Shown here piece after piece: positions 12,779-26,600 of a stretch of 64,000 nucleotides of DNA. Every line of letters starts with the position of its first letter. The stretch's first letter is position 1. Origin of the DNA: Ciona intestinalis (Eukaryota > Chordata > Ascidiacea > Phlebobranchia > Cionidae); assembly GCF_000224145.3 (NCBI RefSeq), contig NC_020167.2, positions 2,371,611 to 2,435,610 on the forward strand, in the 5' to 3' direction. A model generated the notes under the pieces. That model saw only the letters and a program-made list of their open reading frames with translations. It had not been told where the DNA came from and did not search any database. The position numbers and the translations under genes were made by a program.

Positions 12779-15700
12779 ATGCTTCGTTTCGTGTTTTTAC
12801 ATCATCATGTTTTAAGAAATTGTGCCATAATTCAAAATTCAATGAGATGTATAAGCCCACTTCATTCAAAGCATCGTTTTCTTCATTTAAGCCCTATAAA
12901 GCGTAAGATTAGCATACACGATCAACATGGCAATTGGAGTTGGGAAAATATAACCACCAGGAGTACGTTTTTAAAAAGTAATGCACCATAAATCATTGGA
13001 CTATGCTGTTATTAAAAAAAATTTAATAACTGAGCATAGATTTCATTATTTTCATTTGTACGTCCTTAACACATGTTACTAATACTGTGATACCAGACAT
13101 AAAGTTCAATAAGTCTTCAAAAGCCTGCATAAAAAGAAGTATTGTCAAAACAGCTCTACAATCTACACTCTTTACATCTTTTTAGGTGAGCTTCTTAAAA
13201 GTGAAGCATCAAAGAACACAAAAAATCTTAATGGTGAAAGGGTTTGCTTCCTAACACCAAACGACAGCAGTTTTGTGTCGTGTTTGCTTGCTGTATGGTC
13301 ATGTGGGGGCATTGCTGTCCCATTATGTTCAAAGCATCCACCATCTGAGTTGGAATATGTGATTAACCATTCAAGAGCATCTACTGTGGTTTCAGCTGTT
13401 AAATATACAACGGTAGTTAAGTTTGGTTATGTTTTTAACCATAGTTTAGTAGATGAGGTCTCTTTATTGTGTCAACTATTATGTTTCACACTTCTTGCAT
13501 GCTGCCAATATTCAAGCAAATTTTAATAAAATATGAGTTAAAAGGCAAATAATGGCTACCAGGCTATGACATTTATGTTGAACATCTTGTCCATGTGAGG
13601 TTGTTTAATTGTAAATTGCAAACCGGTACCTATATCCTCCCATGCTTGCTGCCAATATTCCAACAAAGATATATGTGTTAATAAATAGACAAGCCGTAAT
13701 GGCCACCAAACTCTAAGCAATGCAATCTGAACATCTTTGACATTTAAAACCAACATTCTATCTAACCTAAATAAGTTTGATAATTAAAACAATATATATG
13801 TTTGGGCATTTTACGCAAATTTATATTTTTAGATGATTGGACCATTATGTGAAAAGCTGAAAGTTGAGCATGTTCAGCTTGATCATTGGGATAAGTTGGA
13901 TGGAGATGCAAAGCCATGTGTAGAAAACTTTCCTTTACTTCATGTTGATCAAGGTCACAATCATTCACTTATCATGTACACAAGTGGAACTACTGGCCCA
14001 CCTAAGGGAGTTCTGTTTAATCATTCAAACATTAGATATCAGGTATGTGTTTAATTTAAATTGTAGTCAATATAATGATAAACAGTAATTCTTGTAATTT
14101 TGCCCCTTTAATTTTCAGTATATAAAACTAAATTAATGCTCTTTTTTAATTAACTTTTTTAACCAATAAAATATAATGTTCACGACTCTTGTGAAATTTG
14201 TGTTGTTGGCATGTATTAGATCTAGAATTGCCACAGTGGTCTAGGTAACTGAATAATCAATGACATTCACAGTTTGTCTGTGAGAGAGGTTATATAAAGT
14301 CTTATTCTAGTAGTTCCATGCCCTCCTTCAGGCCTAATGACCTGTTCTGAACACTTAAATCTGTTAAAGTTAAATAAAATGTATAATAACAATATTTCTA
14401 AGTCTAATAATATCTGACATGGTTCAAGATAAAGAGTCTTGTTGATATTTGGGAGATGTCGTCCTCAGATGTTTTGCTTCATGTCCTTCCACTACACCAC
14501 ATACATGGCTTTATCAATGCACTGCTTTGTCCATTATCAATCAATGCTGCTGTGGTAATGGAACCAAGTTTTGAAGCTGGAAGGGTAAAATAGCTTTATT
14601 TGCACATAACCGCACAATTAATACAATTTAGCCTCGTTATGCATTGTCCTAAAAGTATTAAATGAAACTATAGATTGTTTTTTCTAAACCAACTAAAACA
14701 TATGTGAAATTGTTGCACATTGGAACTAAATACAACGTCAGTTCATAGTTGTACTAATATCAATTTCCCAAATAATTTTAAAATTGGTCTTTAAAACTTA
14801 TTTAACCTTTATGTGTCTTATTGTATAATATGCATGTATGAAAGTATTTTAATTCTTTAATAACTCTTCAATACGATTTTAAAGGAAAAAATAGTAATAT
14901 TGTGCCTTTGAAATTCTACAAATAATATTGTGCCTTTGAAATTCTTTATTTCCTACTTTTCTTTGCAGGTCTGGAAACATTTGTTGGGTGAAAGTTGTAG
15001 CAATTTTCCCAGAGTGAATGTTTTCATGGCTGTACCGACAATATATACGAAGCTTATCCAATATTTTGATGAGCACCAGATGTGTGTTGAGGAAACAAAA
15101 AAGAAATGCAAAGATATTCGTCTCATGGTTTCTGGTAATAAAATGTAGAATTCCTGATAAGTGTTTTTTACGTCTGGTGTATAAAATAAATTTTCTCAAA
15201 TTGGTTTCTGCCGATTAAATGGTGCTTGTTGCCCTGTGCCTCAGTGGTTGGAAAGTAACTAGAGGATACGGTGTTGAATGCTTGCTGCTACTTCCATTGT
15301 GGGCATGTATTTTTCGGGCAAGACAATAACATAACTTTTTTTCATCTATAATGACTAATTGTGAATATAAAATAAAAGTAAGATTTATTCAATTGTTCTT
15401 AGGTTCTGCCTCCCTTCCCCTATCCATCATGCAAAAGTGGAAATCTATTACTGGCCACACTTTATTGGAGAGATATGGAATGACAGAGTTTGGCATGGGG
15501 CTTACTAATCCATACAAAGGAAAACGAATACCAGGTTTTAAATTTGTTTATCTTAAAACAGAATTTATTATAACATTTCCAAAATACGGGTAAAAAAATG
15601 ATTGATAAAAATTATTCCCAAACTAGTTTTAATTGAATATACTAGTTGGTATGTTGTATTTTGGGTTTTGTGATATTTCTTAAGCTTTATACTAAAAATA

Positions 15701-16928
15701 TATTTCCGCAGGTTATGTTGGGTTACCGTTCCCAAATGTTGAAGCGAAAATTGCCGCATCTCAAGAAAATGGAGAACCAGATTACTCGAGGTTAATTCAT
15801 TACAAGACTAGTAAATAAAACATGTAACCAATAAGAAAAAGCTCATTGGTTTAACACAATATATTGTCAAATGAATCAATTTTCATAAAAACTTATGCTG
15901 TTTCATTATTTTTCATCTTTCAATAATTTTATTTTAGATGAAATTTTCACCAAATTCCTTAAATAGTTTTATATGAGTTGCTAATTATAAAATCTTAACT
16001 TTTAAACAAAGGTACAACGTGCTTTACAAAGATAACAGAGTGTTTGAAACAGAAGGAACTTCCGATGAATCTGGTGAACTTCTAATAAAATCAAAGTCCA
16101 TATTCCAAAAATATTGGAATAATAATAAAGCTACAAAGGAAAGCTTTGTTGACGGTAAATATGAAACATGTTCATTTCTAACATGCGTTGCTATGTTTTT
16201 GTGTCAATATGAAACTGTAAATTTAAATTAACTAAAGCTATCACTTTGAAAATTGAATTAAAATCCAACAACACATTTGTTTCTGTAGGTTGGTTTAAGA
16301 CTGGAGACATAGCTGTTTTCGAAGATGGTATGTTTCGTATCGTTGGTCGTTCATCAGTTGATATTATTAAAAGTGGGGGTTTTAAACTAAGTGCGTTGGA
16401 TGTAGAGCGAGTGCTGTTGGAGCATGACCATGTAGAGGAGGTGAGAAATTGTACATATGTATTAAAACTTTGTGTATTATTCTCACTTTGTAATTGCTTT
16501 TACTATTGTAATTGATTAGTTGGCAAATTTACCACGAAAAACAAAAATAGTTGAATAATTTTTACCAGGTAACTTCTAAGCAAATGCAGGTATGCGAATG
16601 TAGCTACTGAATAAAATGCATGATACTAAACCCATAATATAGATACCATGACAGCATAAGATAAATATGATTACTTTATTTGAAGCTTCTGTTTCAGGCA
16701 TCAGTTTTAGGGGTACCTGATGATACCTGGGGTCAAAAAGTTGTTGCTGTAATTAAACTTACACAAAATTCCACTGTCGATGACGTCACAATGACGTCAT
16801 GGTGTCGTGAGCACATGGCAAGGTACAGGATACCAAGAGAGTTCAAGTTTGTAAAGGAAATTCCACGGAACGCAATGGGCAAAGTTAACAAGAAAACTTT
16901 ACTACAAAGTATTGAAAGCAAATCATGA
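12779..16928 (+). CDS. ACSF3: Malonyl-CoA/acyl-CoA synthetase, mitochondrial (ACSF3)
   Basis: Ten exons: 12779-12962, 13186-13412, 13833-14042, 14429-14584, 14969-15134, 15403-15534, 15712-15790, 16012-16154, 16289-16440, 16698-16928. All phases agree and give 559 residues (human about 576). ACSF3 activates malonate, and probably methylmalonate, to the CoA thioester in mitochondria for intramitochondrial fatty-acid synthesis and malonylation. The N-terminus is basic and hydrophobic with no acidic residue in the first ~35 positions, as in a mitochondrial presequence. Adenylate-forming motifs are complete: phosphate loop [11 protein letters not shown] near residue 186, [51 protein letters not shown], and the C-terminal [11 protein letters not shown] containing the catalytic lysine. 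Intron 5 carries a SINE fragment and intron 4 a 29-bp direct duplication. The 3' end converges on PTTG1IP, 190 bp away. Confidence 0.95.
14894..14946. repeat. Short tandem duplication in ACSF3 intron 4
   Basis: The segment AATATTGTGCCTTTGAAATT followed by a C-rich tail occurs twice back to back, about 29 bp per unit, just before the polypyrimidine tract of exon 5. It is a simple local duplication and does not alter the splice acceptor. Confidence 0.8.
15219..15334 (+). repeat. tRNA-derived SINE, 5' half, in ACSF3 intron 5
   Basis: The order of landmarks matches the head of the full-length SINE at 53.4 kb: a CAGTGGTT A-box-like core, GCTGCTA, CATTGTGGG and TTTTCGGGCAAGACA. The tail is absent. 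Confidence 0.65.
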
Positions 16929-17118
16929 AAAGAATCTCAAGTGTCGTTACCGTGTCGTTTATTTTACATTTGGCAAAAGTAATTGTCTTCTTCTAATCAC
17001 AGTATTATTTCCGAGCCATCTACTTCATTCATTCCATATATATATGCAATCTCGTAATAATAGCGTGTGCGTAAACATATAATATACAATTGCAATAAAT
17101 AGCAGACGAAATAAGTCA
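16929..17118. other. Convergent 3' spacer ACSF3 / PTTG1IP
   Basis: Only 190 bp separate two stop codons on opposite strands, so the 3' UTRs are very short or overlap. A minus-strand AATAAA-like motif is not obvious; the plus strand has an AATAAA near 17093. Confidence 0.5.
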
Positions 17119-19713
17119 CTAGATAGGAGTGTTGTCAAACTGTGAGTAGTTACCAGTACTACCATATGGAACTCCTCCGGGTCGTTGGGATCCATACCGA
17201 AGCATCATTTCTTGTCTTCTTGCTTGGATCTGCAACTTACGTTCGAGGCGTTTCAATGATTTTTCTTCTTTGCGCGAGGATCGAGAATCTGTGAAAACAA
17301 GTTGGTATTTAGAAAGTTACATAGGTACATACAAATTCCAGTTAAATATGACTTGCTTTATCCTCGTGTGACCAGAAAACGACAGTCGTTAATTGTAATA
17401 CGGGTGTCTTGTTTCATACACCTCGTGCCAGCTTACGAGTTCCCACTTATGTAACTTTGTGGGTAATTGATTCTTAATTTAATTTTTATATTGTGCTGAC
17501 AGTTTAGTTTAGACCTATCGATACTCGAGGCGGGCGCTCTTATTAATCACTATGTGCACTTTGCTGTGCCAGCATATTAAACCACACGGTTAATGTACAT
17601 AGTCCACAGGATTATGAAATAAACTAATAGGTTTCACACGTTGGTGTTGACAGCTCGTGGTTTGAAATAGATTTTGTTGGTTCAGTGGCGCAGTGGGGAT
17701 GATGGGCTGGCATTGAAACCACATAGGTTTTGGATTAAATGCTGCTATACTACTATAGGTCCGTGTGTCCTTAAGCATAACGTTTACCAGAAATTGCTGT
17801 AATCCAGTATTTATTTATTGGTTGTCAAAATAGTAGGCCATATAGGCTACAGAAAAAAAGAAGAAAACCAAACACTCCAAAGTTATGAATCGTAAGTGTG
17901 TCGTTTCCGCAATGCGAAGACAGTAAGTGACGATTCTTTATACTCACCGCTAAAGCATTCACAACAGCAACAGAACTTGAAAACGTGACAACAATCAGTG
18001 ATACATTTACAAAACTTCACGATGCAGCAGCAGATAATGATCGTCAGAATACCACCTGTGTGTCACATATATGCAACATTAATTGTTGTAGATATGTTGG
18101 TGCGTTAAAAACACAAAGAGAGTGTCCATACAATTGTAAAGTTGAACTTTTCATGGGCTTTAAAACGTTTTTGCATCTCCACATTTACACAGTTAGCAGC
18201 TTAAAGTGAGGTCCATGTTTTCATTTTTTATCGTCCCGTTTGTTAGTAAACAAAGAATATTTACGGAGTTATACAATCGTATCTTCACGACAACAATAAA
18301 ACAACGTTGTTAATTGTTAAAAAACAAAATTAGGAAATACGGGATATTATGTGCTACTACGGTATATACATCACACTCTATATAGTAGGGTGGTAAATAT
18401 GAGACAACTTTTCATTTTAAAGATGAACATTCAAAAATTATAAAACCGTATCCTTACAACTTACATAGACCGTTGTTCATTGTTTAAAACACGATCTGTA
18501 TATTTGAATATTATGTGCTAAACGTTTCCCGTCCCATTTTACCCTACAGTACTATACATATAGTAGGCCTACCATTTCATCGGACATTATGTTTAGTCAT
18601 ACAAGCTTACCAATAACGCTAACTGAGATGAGCAGAGCTCTAAAATCGATCCAACAAACACCCCATCTCGCATTTTCCCAATCACAGTCGGTTGACCTCG
18701 GTAGGATATGTTTGAAAGGGTAAGGACTACACCTGTGTTAAGAATGCAAATATCTTTATTATTCGTTTCCCTTACTGAACTGGGTGATAAGGCATCAGAA
18801 TCATTAAACAAGTTTAAACATTTAGCTTTTAGCATAACAATACCTAAAGCAAACTTAGCAAGTATAAATGTACTCGACTTCTCACTGTACACTGAACTGT
18901 TGCATTTACAGCACAAGAGTAAAGAACAAAATGCAAGGAATGCGTGATTATGCGCGCAGCCGAAAACACGTAACCAATAATTAAGCACTTAAGATCAATA
19001 ACCAGGGTTCACAACAAATAACCGAAAGAGCAAAAGAACAAGGAATATATAATACGACTGCAAAATTTAATCTTCACAAACAAGACAAATTTAAGCAGTG
19101 CTTGGCCAGCAACCATTCGTTTGTGACGTAGCCTACATTTTAAGTATATCCGTCGCAGACAATATGAACTCACTCATGAACACATGGACTCTAGTTATGT
19201 ATGTATGTACAAATATTTCAATAAGCTCAAAAGCCGGCAGAACTTACTTATTTCCTTTTGTGCACCACATACAGTGGTAGTTGGTTATGCTGACACATTT
19301 ATCGCAAGACTTTGGCTTCCCGCAAGCTATCTGGTGTGCGTTCTTTCCAGTATCTTTGAGGGAAAAATGAAAGAATACGTTTACTACATCTCGAACTGAA
19401 TATATATTGGACTTTTTGCCTATAGCTGAGATACTCCGCACACTCATACAGAATATAGAATACTTTCTTCTATTACATATATACATGTTGTAATTAATCC
19501 GAATTTTAATTAGAATGACTAACTGTTTACTGATCTTCTTTTAACCGAGTGTAGACTCTCATCCTGTTTGATATTTCGTACAACACGTCGCAACATTCCA
19601 TCAGCGTCCTTTACATTAGTATTCACATGTACGGTCAACGGCGTAATAATCAACGTGGCGAGTAGGCACATAGCTACAAACGTAATACACGGAGAAATAA
19701 ATCTATTCGACAT
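17119..19713 (-). CDS. PTTG1IP: PTTG1IP (PTTG1-binding factor) orthologue
   Basis: Five exons: 19713-19531, 19342-19248, 18732-18611, 18055-17948, 17288-17119, giving 225 residues. An N-terminal signal peptide (MSNRFISPCITFVAMCLLAT) is followed by a small cysteine-rich PSI-type module: CDKC, HCMWC, then CSPYPFKHILP. The family signature ARWGVCWIDFRALLI then leads into the membrane helix IGGILTIII and a run of cysteines (CCC, later CCCC). The cytosolic tail is a basic helix rich in K/R/E and ends in a RYG segment, as in human PTTG1IP (about 180 aa), a type I membrane glycoprotein that binds securin and shuttles it to the nucleus. Exons 3-5 join unambiguously. The exon 1/2 junction is the least certain: acceptor GGAAAG fits phase 0, while a better-looking upstream AAAG would break the frame. 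A possible acceptor just before the ATG suggests a 5' UTR intron or trans-splicing. An exon tail may also carry cysteine clusters for palmitoylation (inference). Confidence 0.9.
17350..17470 (-). repeat. tRNA-derived SINE, 3' tail, in PTTG1IP intron 4
   Basis: This shows the reverse-oriented tail landmarks CTTTATCCTCG, GACAGTCGTT, CACCTCGTGCCAGCTTAC and GTAACTTTGTGGG, matching the full-length copy at 59.5 kb. Confidence 0.75.
17682..17785 (+). repeat. Possible degenerate SINE head
   Basis: The A-box-like TGGCGCAGTGGGGATGATGG, a later GGTTTTGGATTAAATGCTGC and a GTCCGTGTGTCCTTAAGC stretch resemble the head of the local SINE, but divergence is high. It could be an unrelated tRNA-like fragment. 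Confidence 0.35.
18383..18554. mobile_element. MITE, family A, in PTTG1IP intron 3
   Basis: Terminal TAGTAGGGTGG at the left and a degraded ACCCTACAGTACTA at the right flank the family core (GAACATTCAAAAATTATAAA, then CCGTTGTTCATTGTTTAAAA). The non-autonomous element is about 170 bp and flanked by TA-rich sequence. Confidence 0.75.
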
Positions 19714-20681
19714 TCTGTAAAAACTTATAACACCTGAAAATATAAATGACATCATATAATTACTTTTTCCATGGCATGCTTTCCTCACCCAAACTACATT
19801 TTAGTTTGCCAACGTACAAACTACTAACAAGTATAAATAAAGACTATACCACTATATTATTGAAGTCATGCAACTATACGCCTGTGACTGTTTCTAGGCA
19901 TTGCGACGTTTTTTTTATAATCGGTTTCGCAATAGTATATCGCCTCAAGGCATTTAGATCGTAGATTCTATTCAAAACTGGTTAGACCGAATTTGGTTGG
20001 CACTCGTTAAAACCGCAACCTTAACGACAAACTAGATTATGCCATGTGTGGTAAATATCATAAAGTTATAATATATCTAATTAAACTCAAACACACATGT
20101 AGGGCTAATGCAAGGATATATATAGTAGGGTGGGGAAAGATGGGACACCTCTTCATTCTATTTTCTCGTCCCATTTAATAGCAAACAAAGAATATTTAAG
20201 AAATTAAAAACCGTGTACTTACGACTCCTGTAGACCATTATTAATAGTTTAAAACACAATCCGGATATTTGTATATTATTTGGTAAAGGTGTCCCATCTC
20301 CCCCCACCCTACTATGCATAAAATATATATTATAATCAAAACAACTTTTTGACGAACCTTGAAGGTTTATTAGTTAAACCGGCGAATAGCACAGTTATGT
20401 TAGCACATGGCTACGACGACACAGTACAATAACAAAGAAACTTGAAGCGGTAAAACAAACAAAAAAATGAACAGAAGCTAGCTAGGAATATATGAATAAC
20501 AACTATATGAATATAAACAACACAATATAAAAATATTACAGAACTACAGCATCTAATGTAATACATATATGAATTTTGAATCAAAAATTAAAAATTCAGA
20601 GCTAAAATCCTAGCTTTGGTCGCCGTTTAGATAACACTAACACCGAAATTATTGACTTCCTGTTAATCTGGAATTTCTAAT
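19714..20681. other. Spacer PTTG1IP / WDR19 3' end with MITE
   Basis: Both neighbours are on the minus strand. The interval holds the WDR19 3' UTR, the PTTG1IP upstream region and one well-preserved MITE (20.12-20.31 kb). No coding exon was recognised. Confidence 0.55.
20123..20314. mobile_element. MITE, family A, near-intact
   Basis: This is one of the best copies. The left end TAGTAGGGTGGGGAAAGATG and the right end CATCTCCCCCCACCCTACTA are near-perfect inverted repeats, and GGGACACC pairs with GGTGTCCC further in. Length is 192 bp, there is no coding capacity, and the flanks are TA-rich, consistent with a TA target duplication. Confidence 0.85.
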
Positions 20682-23600
20682 TTATTTGTTCAGGTATTTT
20701 TCTGGGTCTTTGAGACGCAGTAGTTCATCAGATGTTACGTTATCCGAGCACATCGGGCAGATCGATCCTGCATCAAGATAGTTCTGGAAGTCCAGATAAA
20801 ACGCAGGGAAGTTGCATTTGGGACATGAACTCATACGATCCCTGGTTATGTGACGTCCCTGCACAGAGAAATAATGAGTATAGTATTGTAGGGTGGGATG
20901 GGATACCGTTAGCTCCTAGTTTAAACCCCATATCCTTATTGTGTTTTGGACAATTAGGTTTAAATAGCTCCAGAAAACAGAATAAAAAATGGCCGATCTT
21001 ATCCCACCGTACTATATGAACAACAACAGATAAAATTGGTATGAGGTTTAGAAAAGCGTTCTCAAATTCATGATTGCCAAAATATTTTAAATATAATAAG
21101 TGAAAATGGAATGGTCGAACTCACTGTAGCAATGCAGTATGGAATGTTATTGCGGCAACTGGGACAAACTAACTCGGTATCAACTAACTCAAAATCACAG
21201 TGCGGACAAGGTGCAGTCTTCTGTTCTTCTTCGTCCGCTTTGTTGCCGGTTTTACTAAAAACAAAAAAACAAATTTGCTGTTATTACTTCCAGGCATAAA
21301 ATACGCGATCTACAACCGTTATATTTAAAATAAAACGTCAGGGTGCTGTCCCTTGTCGCATGGAACACGAAACGTTGGTTTAAATAAAATCTATGTAGAT
21401 AGTGTTTTCTGTTTGTAATGTATCGCTATCGCTTTTTGACGTAATTGAACAGATGTCAAATTTAAAGATATATTAATTTATATAAATGTAAAAAAAATAG
21501 TAAATAAACACTTGCTTCTTTTTATGATATAGCAAAATAAAAACTAATTGTTTTGAGAAAATCATTTATTTCAAGATTGATTTCAACTTTTTGTGACAAC
21601 TTTTGAGTTTTTTAGATGTAAAAAAATTGAAAAAAAAGAAGCAACTCACCGAACGATTTGCTCGATTTTCTTTCTGTATTTTGCGTCGATGCTGGTTCGG
21701 TATTCCGGTCGCATGAGCATTGCAGCGTAGCTAAAACTGGATGCATGGAGACCTGACTTGTGGCATTCTATCACTGTCGAAGTGAGGATAGGCACGATAT
21801 CTGTAATGTACAATGGTTTAAATTTACTTACGTATTATTTGCAAATCTATTTGTCAATTTTAGGTTTAATGGGTCGAAATACAACATAGCGACAATATGC
21901 TGGTTAGTAATTTCAGTAATAGATGTGTCTTTACACAATCTTGGTCAAATAAAGTCGTCAACAGACAAAAACAATCTTTATGCGATCCAATAACTTATGG
22001 TGTTATTTTCAACTTAATCAGCCACAACATGTATAGTGAATAGTATTCCTCAAGTGCACGACTCGGTCAAATGTTACGTAAGCCGACGATTGATGCCACA
22101 GCACATGCTGTGATTGTTTTATCCGGGTATGCTGCTGTTGCTTTCCCACGAACAACGAACCGAAGTGACCGCACAACGGGGCGCCACCACGCGACTACAT
22201 AAATGATGAAACGCGATTTTTTGATTAAAACATTTTTATCTTTAGTTGGATTTACAGAATTGCAATTTAGGTTTAAGAGTGAGCTTATACATTTTACAGC
22301 AAACTTATAAGTAAAATAAGACCAACTAGGTCACAGGTATAAAGTTTCCCGTATACTTTCTTTAGTGGTCGAAAGTTGACCTACTAAACCTTCAATATGT
22401 TTGTTCGCGTTGTTTAATCAACCTCACTTAAGTCAGGGGTGGCAAATAAAGTATACAAAAAGTGCTTACTGGTAAATTTCGATAAATTTTGGACGAGGTT
22501 GGAGAATAAATTTTTGCAGCAATTGAATTTTTACCGAGTGTCAAGTTAGTACAACTTTCCGCCATTTGAATAAAGATGTAGAATAAGGCAAGGACATGGT
22601 GTTGGAGTGGGAAGGAGGGGGAGGGGTAAAATTAAAATATCGAAGCTCACGGTTGCACGCGCGTTGTAGTGGATGCTTCGTAGACAATATACCGCAGTCC
22701 GCAAATATTCTAATATTCACGATTATAGCATCTATGTATGTGAAAACGATAACATTAACCGAAAGCCAAAATAGTAATAGCAACATGCTGTTAAAAAAAC
22801 CGTTTTGTCATTTCCATACGATAAATAATAGCGTTTTTTATAGCATTTACAAACATCTAATATTTAATCTTATGTGTGGTAGGATGAGGGGGGATGGGAC
22901 ACCTTTTTATTCGTTTTCTCGTCTCGTTTAGTAGTAAACAAACAACATTTAAATAACTATTAAAACCGCATCCACACGACTCCCATAGACCTATGTTTAT
23001 TGTTTAAATTACGATCAGGATATTTGTATATTATGTGCTTAACGGGTCCAATCTTATCCCACAGTACTATATTATAGTGTTGTGAGGTCAAAATTGTGAT
23101 ATCGAAAGTCGTGATGACACGCACTTAAGCTAAGTCCGCCCTGCATTAAACCCGAGACAATATTCCGCAAACTTCTCTGGAGGATACGCGCTATGCCGAA
23201 CCAACAGTGGAAAACAACTAGGGGTTTATTATAAGCATGTAGACAAGCTGCATTAAACAATGTGTGATAACAGTATGGACAGCAGGGCATATATAAGCTC
23301 GTACTAATCTCTTAACGAAGAGAACAACATGATTTTGTAGCATGCATGACAACGATCGCAGAAAATGCAACTTGGACAGGTTAAGATTTAAGATCGGACA
23401 AAGACTAAATCCTACTGTAAACTTGGCAACGATTGCGATAAAGTTACGCAGCGAGTTTTTTTTTTTAACATTTATGCATTTTAGTAAATTTAAAAAAACA
23501 CATTATATTAAATATCCTTTCAGCACAGTTACTGCTACACTGGTTAAATTTCGGTAAATATTTGCCGAAGCACAGTCAGTCAAGGGGTCAATCAGTTAAT

Positions 23601-26600
23601 GTTGATCAAATTCCAAAATAAACAGAAATTATGTAACACGACTTAACTTTAAAATACGAGTTTATTGGGGAAGACTTACGCCCAGGCGCAGTCGGGAATT
23701 GAAAACAGAAGTTCACCGATGCGAGAAGCAAATAAAGCGGAGGCTTGAAATCAACAATGTTTCCTAAGTTAGACAAGCAACGGTGATTTACAATGTCAGG
23801 AAGTTTGGATTCACAAACAGCAGGAAACACTGTGGATCGACCGAAACGTCAATCCGTTGCTCGGTGTCGAAGGTAGCTGCGTTAACGAAGCTGAGTTCAC
23901 ACGCGCCCGACAGCCGATCGAAGTTGGAAGAAAATTAACGATGGGATTGAAAAATAAACGATCCATGGACGGAGCCTCGTGACCAGTTAGATGACCCATG
24001 GGGCGGCAGAGATGCTGCTGCTATAACAATTAGAGCTATAGCATTGCGGGAGAAACGGAGCAAGTTAGATTGAGTTTGGGAAATATTAAATGGGATATCG
24101 GTTAATCGAATATACGTGGATAGCTGGTGTGTGGTGGTATAGCTGCTATATGCTATATTGTAGCAGATTATTGAAAGTTGTATCAGTGTTAACCCCGGTT
24201 TTAAATCTACGTGTCATTTAAGTGCTTTAATCATTGTCTGTATAGGCATGTACCGCATTTTGTGCCAGTTAATATGCACTTATAATACAGATATAGAAAA
24301 CTGCAAAGTGAGGTTGATGCAACAGCTTTTAACAAGTTAAGGGGTATAATAAGAATAGTAAGAGGAAATATTTTTGAGCGAGAATAGTTTTTAATTTCAG
24401 AAAAAAACGGACTCTGATCTGTCTTTTATTAAAAATACAAAAAGTGATGATAAGTTTTTTAGACTTTGTCACAATTTCTTATTTTTTATATCATTTTAGA
24501 CATTGCATTTGTTTAGTTAACCAGACCATAAAAAATGGTAGAATTTGATAAGATCGTTGAAGAGATGGATGGATTGAGTAAGAAGCAGTGGGTCCAACTG
24601 ATCTTGCTCATGTTGCCGGCTGTCTTTGTGGGGTCACAGATGGGGGCGATGGTTTTTATTGGTGCTGATGTGGAATATACATGCCAGATGCCACTTAAAG
24701 ACAATTTGGTCGCGGTAAAACACGTTTGTTAAACAGTTTTTTTTTTCTTTTTCGTTATGTTGCATTGATAACTATCCGCCAAAAAAAACAATTACTGTGC
24801 AATTTACACACGTCACAAAGTATTTATTTGCTGAATGCACCAAGCTCTTCTTTTAAAGGTGAATTCCATGACACACATAAGCACTTATGCATGTAATTGT
24901 AAAAAAATTAGCAGCATTGTAGAGTAGTAATATTAGCTGTAATTCCACGAGTAAACCTAGAGAAACTGCAAATATAATCACTCTATGGTACATTTTGCGA
25001 CTTTGTACATATCAACCCGAATACCTTAAAGTAAAAACAGCTTTGGGAAGCCTAAAACGCGCATTTATAGATGGAATTACTCGCATGCGCGAATACCAAT
25101 TGCAGCAATAAATTGGGAGAAAAGCTACATAAACCTGAATAGGTTTAGAAACTTTCAAATTTAAAGCGAGCCTTGTGTATGAGATGTGAAGTGACGCTTA
25201 CTGCCGGTGTGTTAACATAATTACCGTTTCAGAAATGCGGTCAAAATTGGACGAAGGAACAAGATGCGATGTACTCGGTGCCGCCTAATAGCTGCTTAAG
25301 GTTAGCAGTTACAAAAAGTTGTTAGCAAATATTGGTTTGCGGAAACTGTTGTATGCTTGCTGTATATTTTCAAATATTGATTCACGATAAATACTGTATG
25401 CTGGGAAACGTTCCATATATACGCAGATAAACTACACCAGAAATAAGCCAAACTTTTCTTGTTTATCGTAGAGTATCAAAGAAGTGTATATTTATTGATT
25501 ATTAGATTAATATTTGATGCTTGTAAATTGGTTTTAAATCGACTCATAAACTTCTGATGCATCGCTCGTGCAACAGATAGACACCTGAAAGGTCGATACT
25601 CCAAACCCATGGGAGTTTAATCATACGGTTGTCCACTATGGCGGAAATCAATCTCACTATACACATGGAATAAGCGTTTTGATAAATTATGATTGGAAAA
25701 CGCAATTAAAATGCGACTCTAGATGAACTACGTCTATCAGTAACTGGGGGAAAGGTGTAACAAATCCACACGAGTATAGAAATCACATTTAAAAGAAATT
25801 GCAAACGGTATGATTCCAGCTTATCGAAGTAATATACTTGAAGGTATAATACCGAGGATGTATCTGCCGCTGCCAACTGCAGTTACTGGTGGAGCGATAA
25901 TAATTCGACAACCCCACCCAACACTACGGTGAAATGTACGGCGTGGGAATTCAACAGCTCGTCCACATTCTCAAGTTCGGTGGTGAGCGACTTCTCGCTT
26001 GTGTGCAGAGAAAAGTACAAGATCAAACTCTCACAAGCTGTCTTTATGTTCGGTGTAACTGTGGGCTGTGCTGTGTGGGGCCAGATATCGGACAGGTAAC
26101 CCACCAAGTGAAAATTTTCAAACAGCATTTTTAAGATTTAGTGGCCAGTTACTAATGTATTAGGGATTATAATTAGACACTCCATAACATGTACTTGAAA
26201 TTTGACCAAGATAAGGTTTCCGTTATTAAGTTCTCTGTAAACTAACAAACGTTACGTAATGTTTGTGAAGCTATTATCTCGTTTGCAGATACGGAAGAAA
26301 GACAAGCATTGCAGCGTCTGCAGCAACTGGTGGTTTGCTCGCTCTTGCGGTTTCATTTACCCAATCATACTTGATGTTTGTCATACTGAGATCGTTAAGT
26401 GGTTTCTGCTTCTTTTCAATGTTCACATGCAGTTTTGTGCTCGGTAAGTTATCCAGTTTCGACTGTGACTTAATTTAATACAAACGCAGCAAATAAAGCA
26501 TAATTTGTTCGCACGTTTATCATTCTCCATTACTTAAAATGAATTGAACAACGCGTCGAACAATAATCGATCTTATTCAGCGACGGAAATCGTGGCACCC

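Noticed and set aside
18593-18988. 131-residue open frame overlapping PTTG1IP exon 3
   Set aside because: It is in the wrong phase; the ARWGVCW frame joins exons on both sides and matches the family.
20123-20314. Transcription terminator or regulatory hairpin
   Set aside because: The inverted ends recur at more than ten unrelated sites with the same interior, so a MITE explains them.
22596-23290. Short open frames near the G-rich tract and MITE in WDR19 intron 24
   Set aside because: They overlap a repeat or low-complexity sequence and show no domain, codon bias or splice support.
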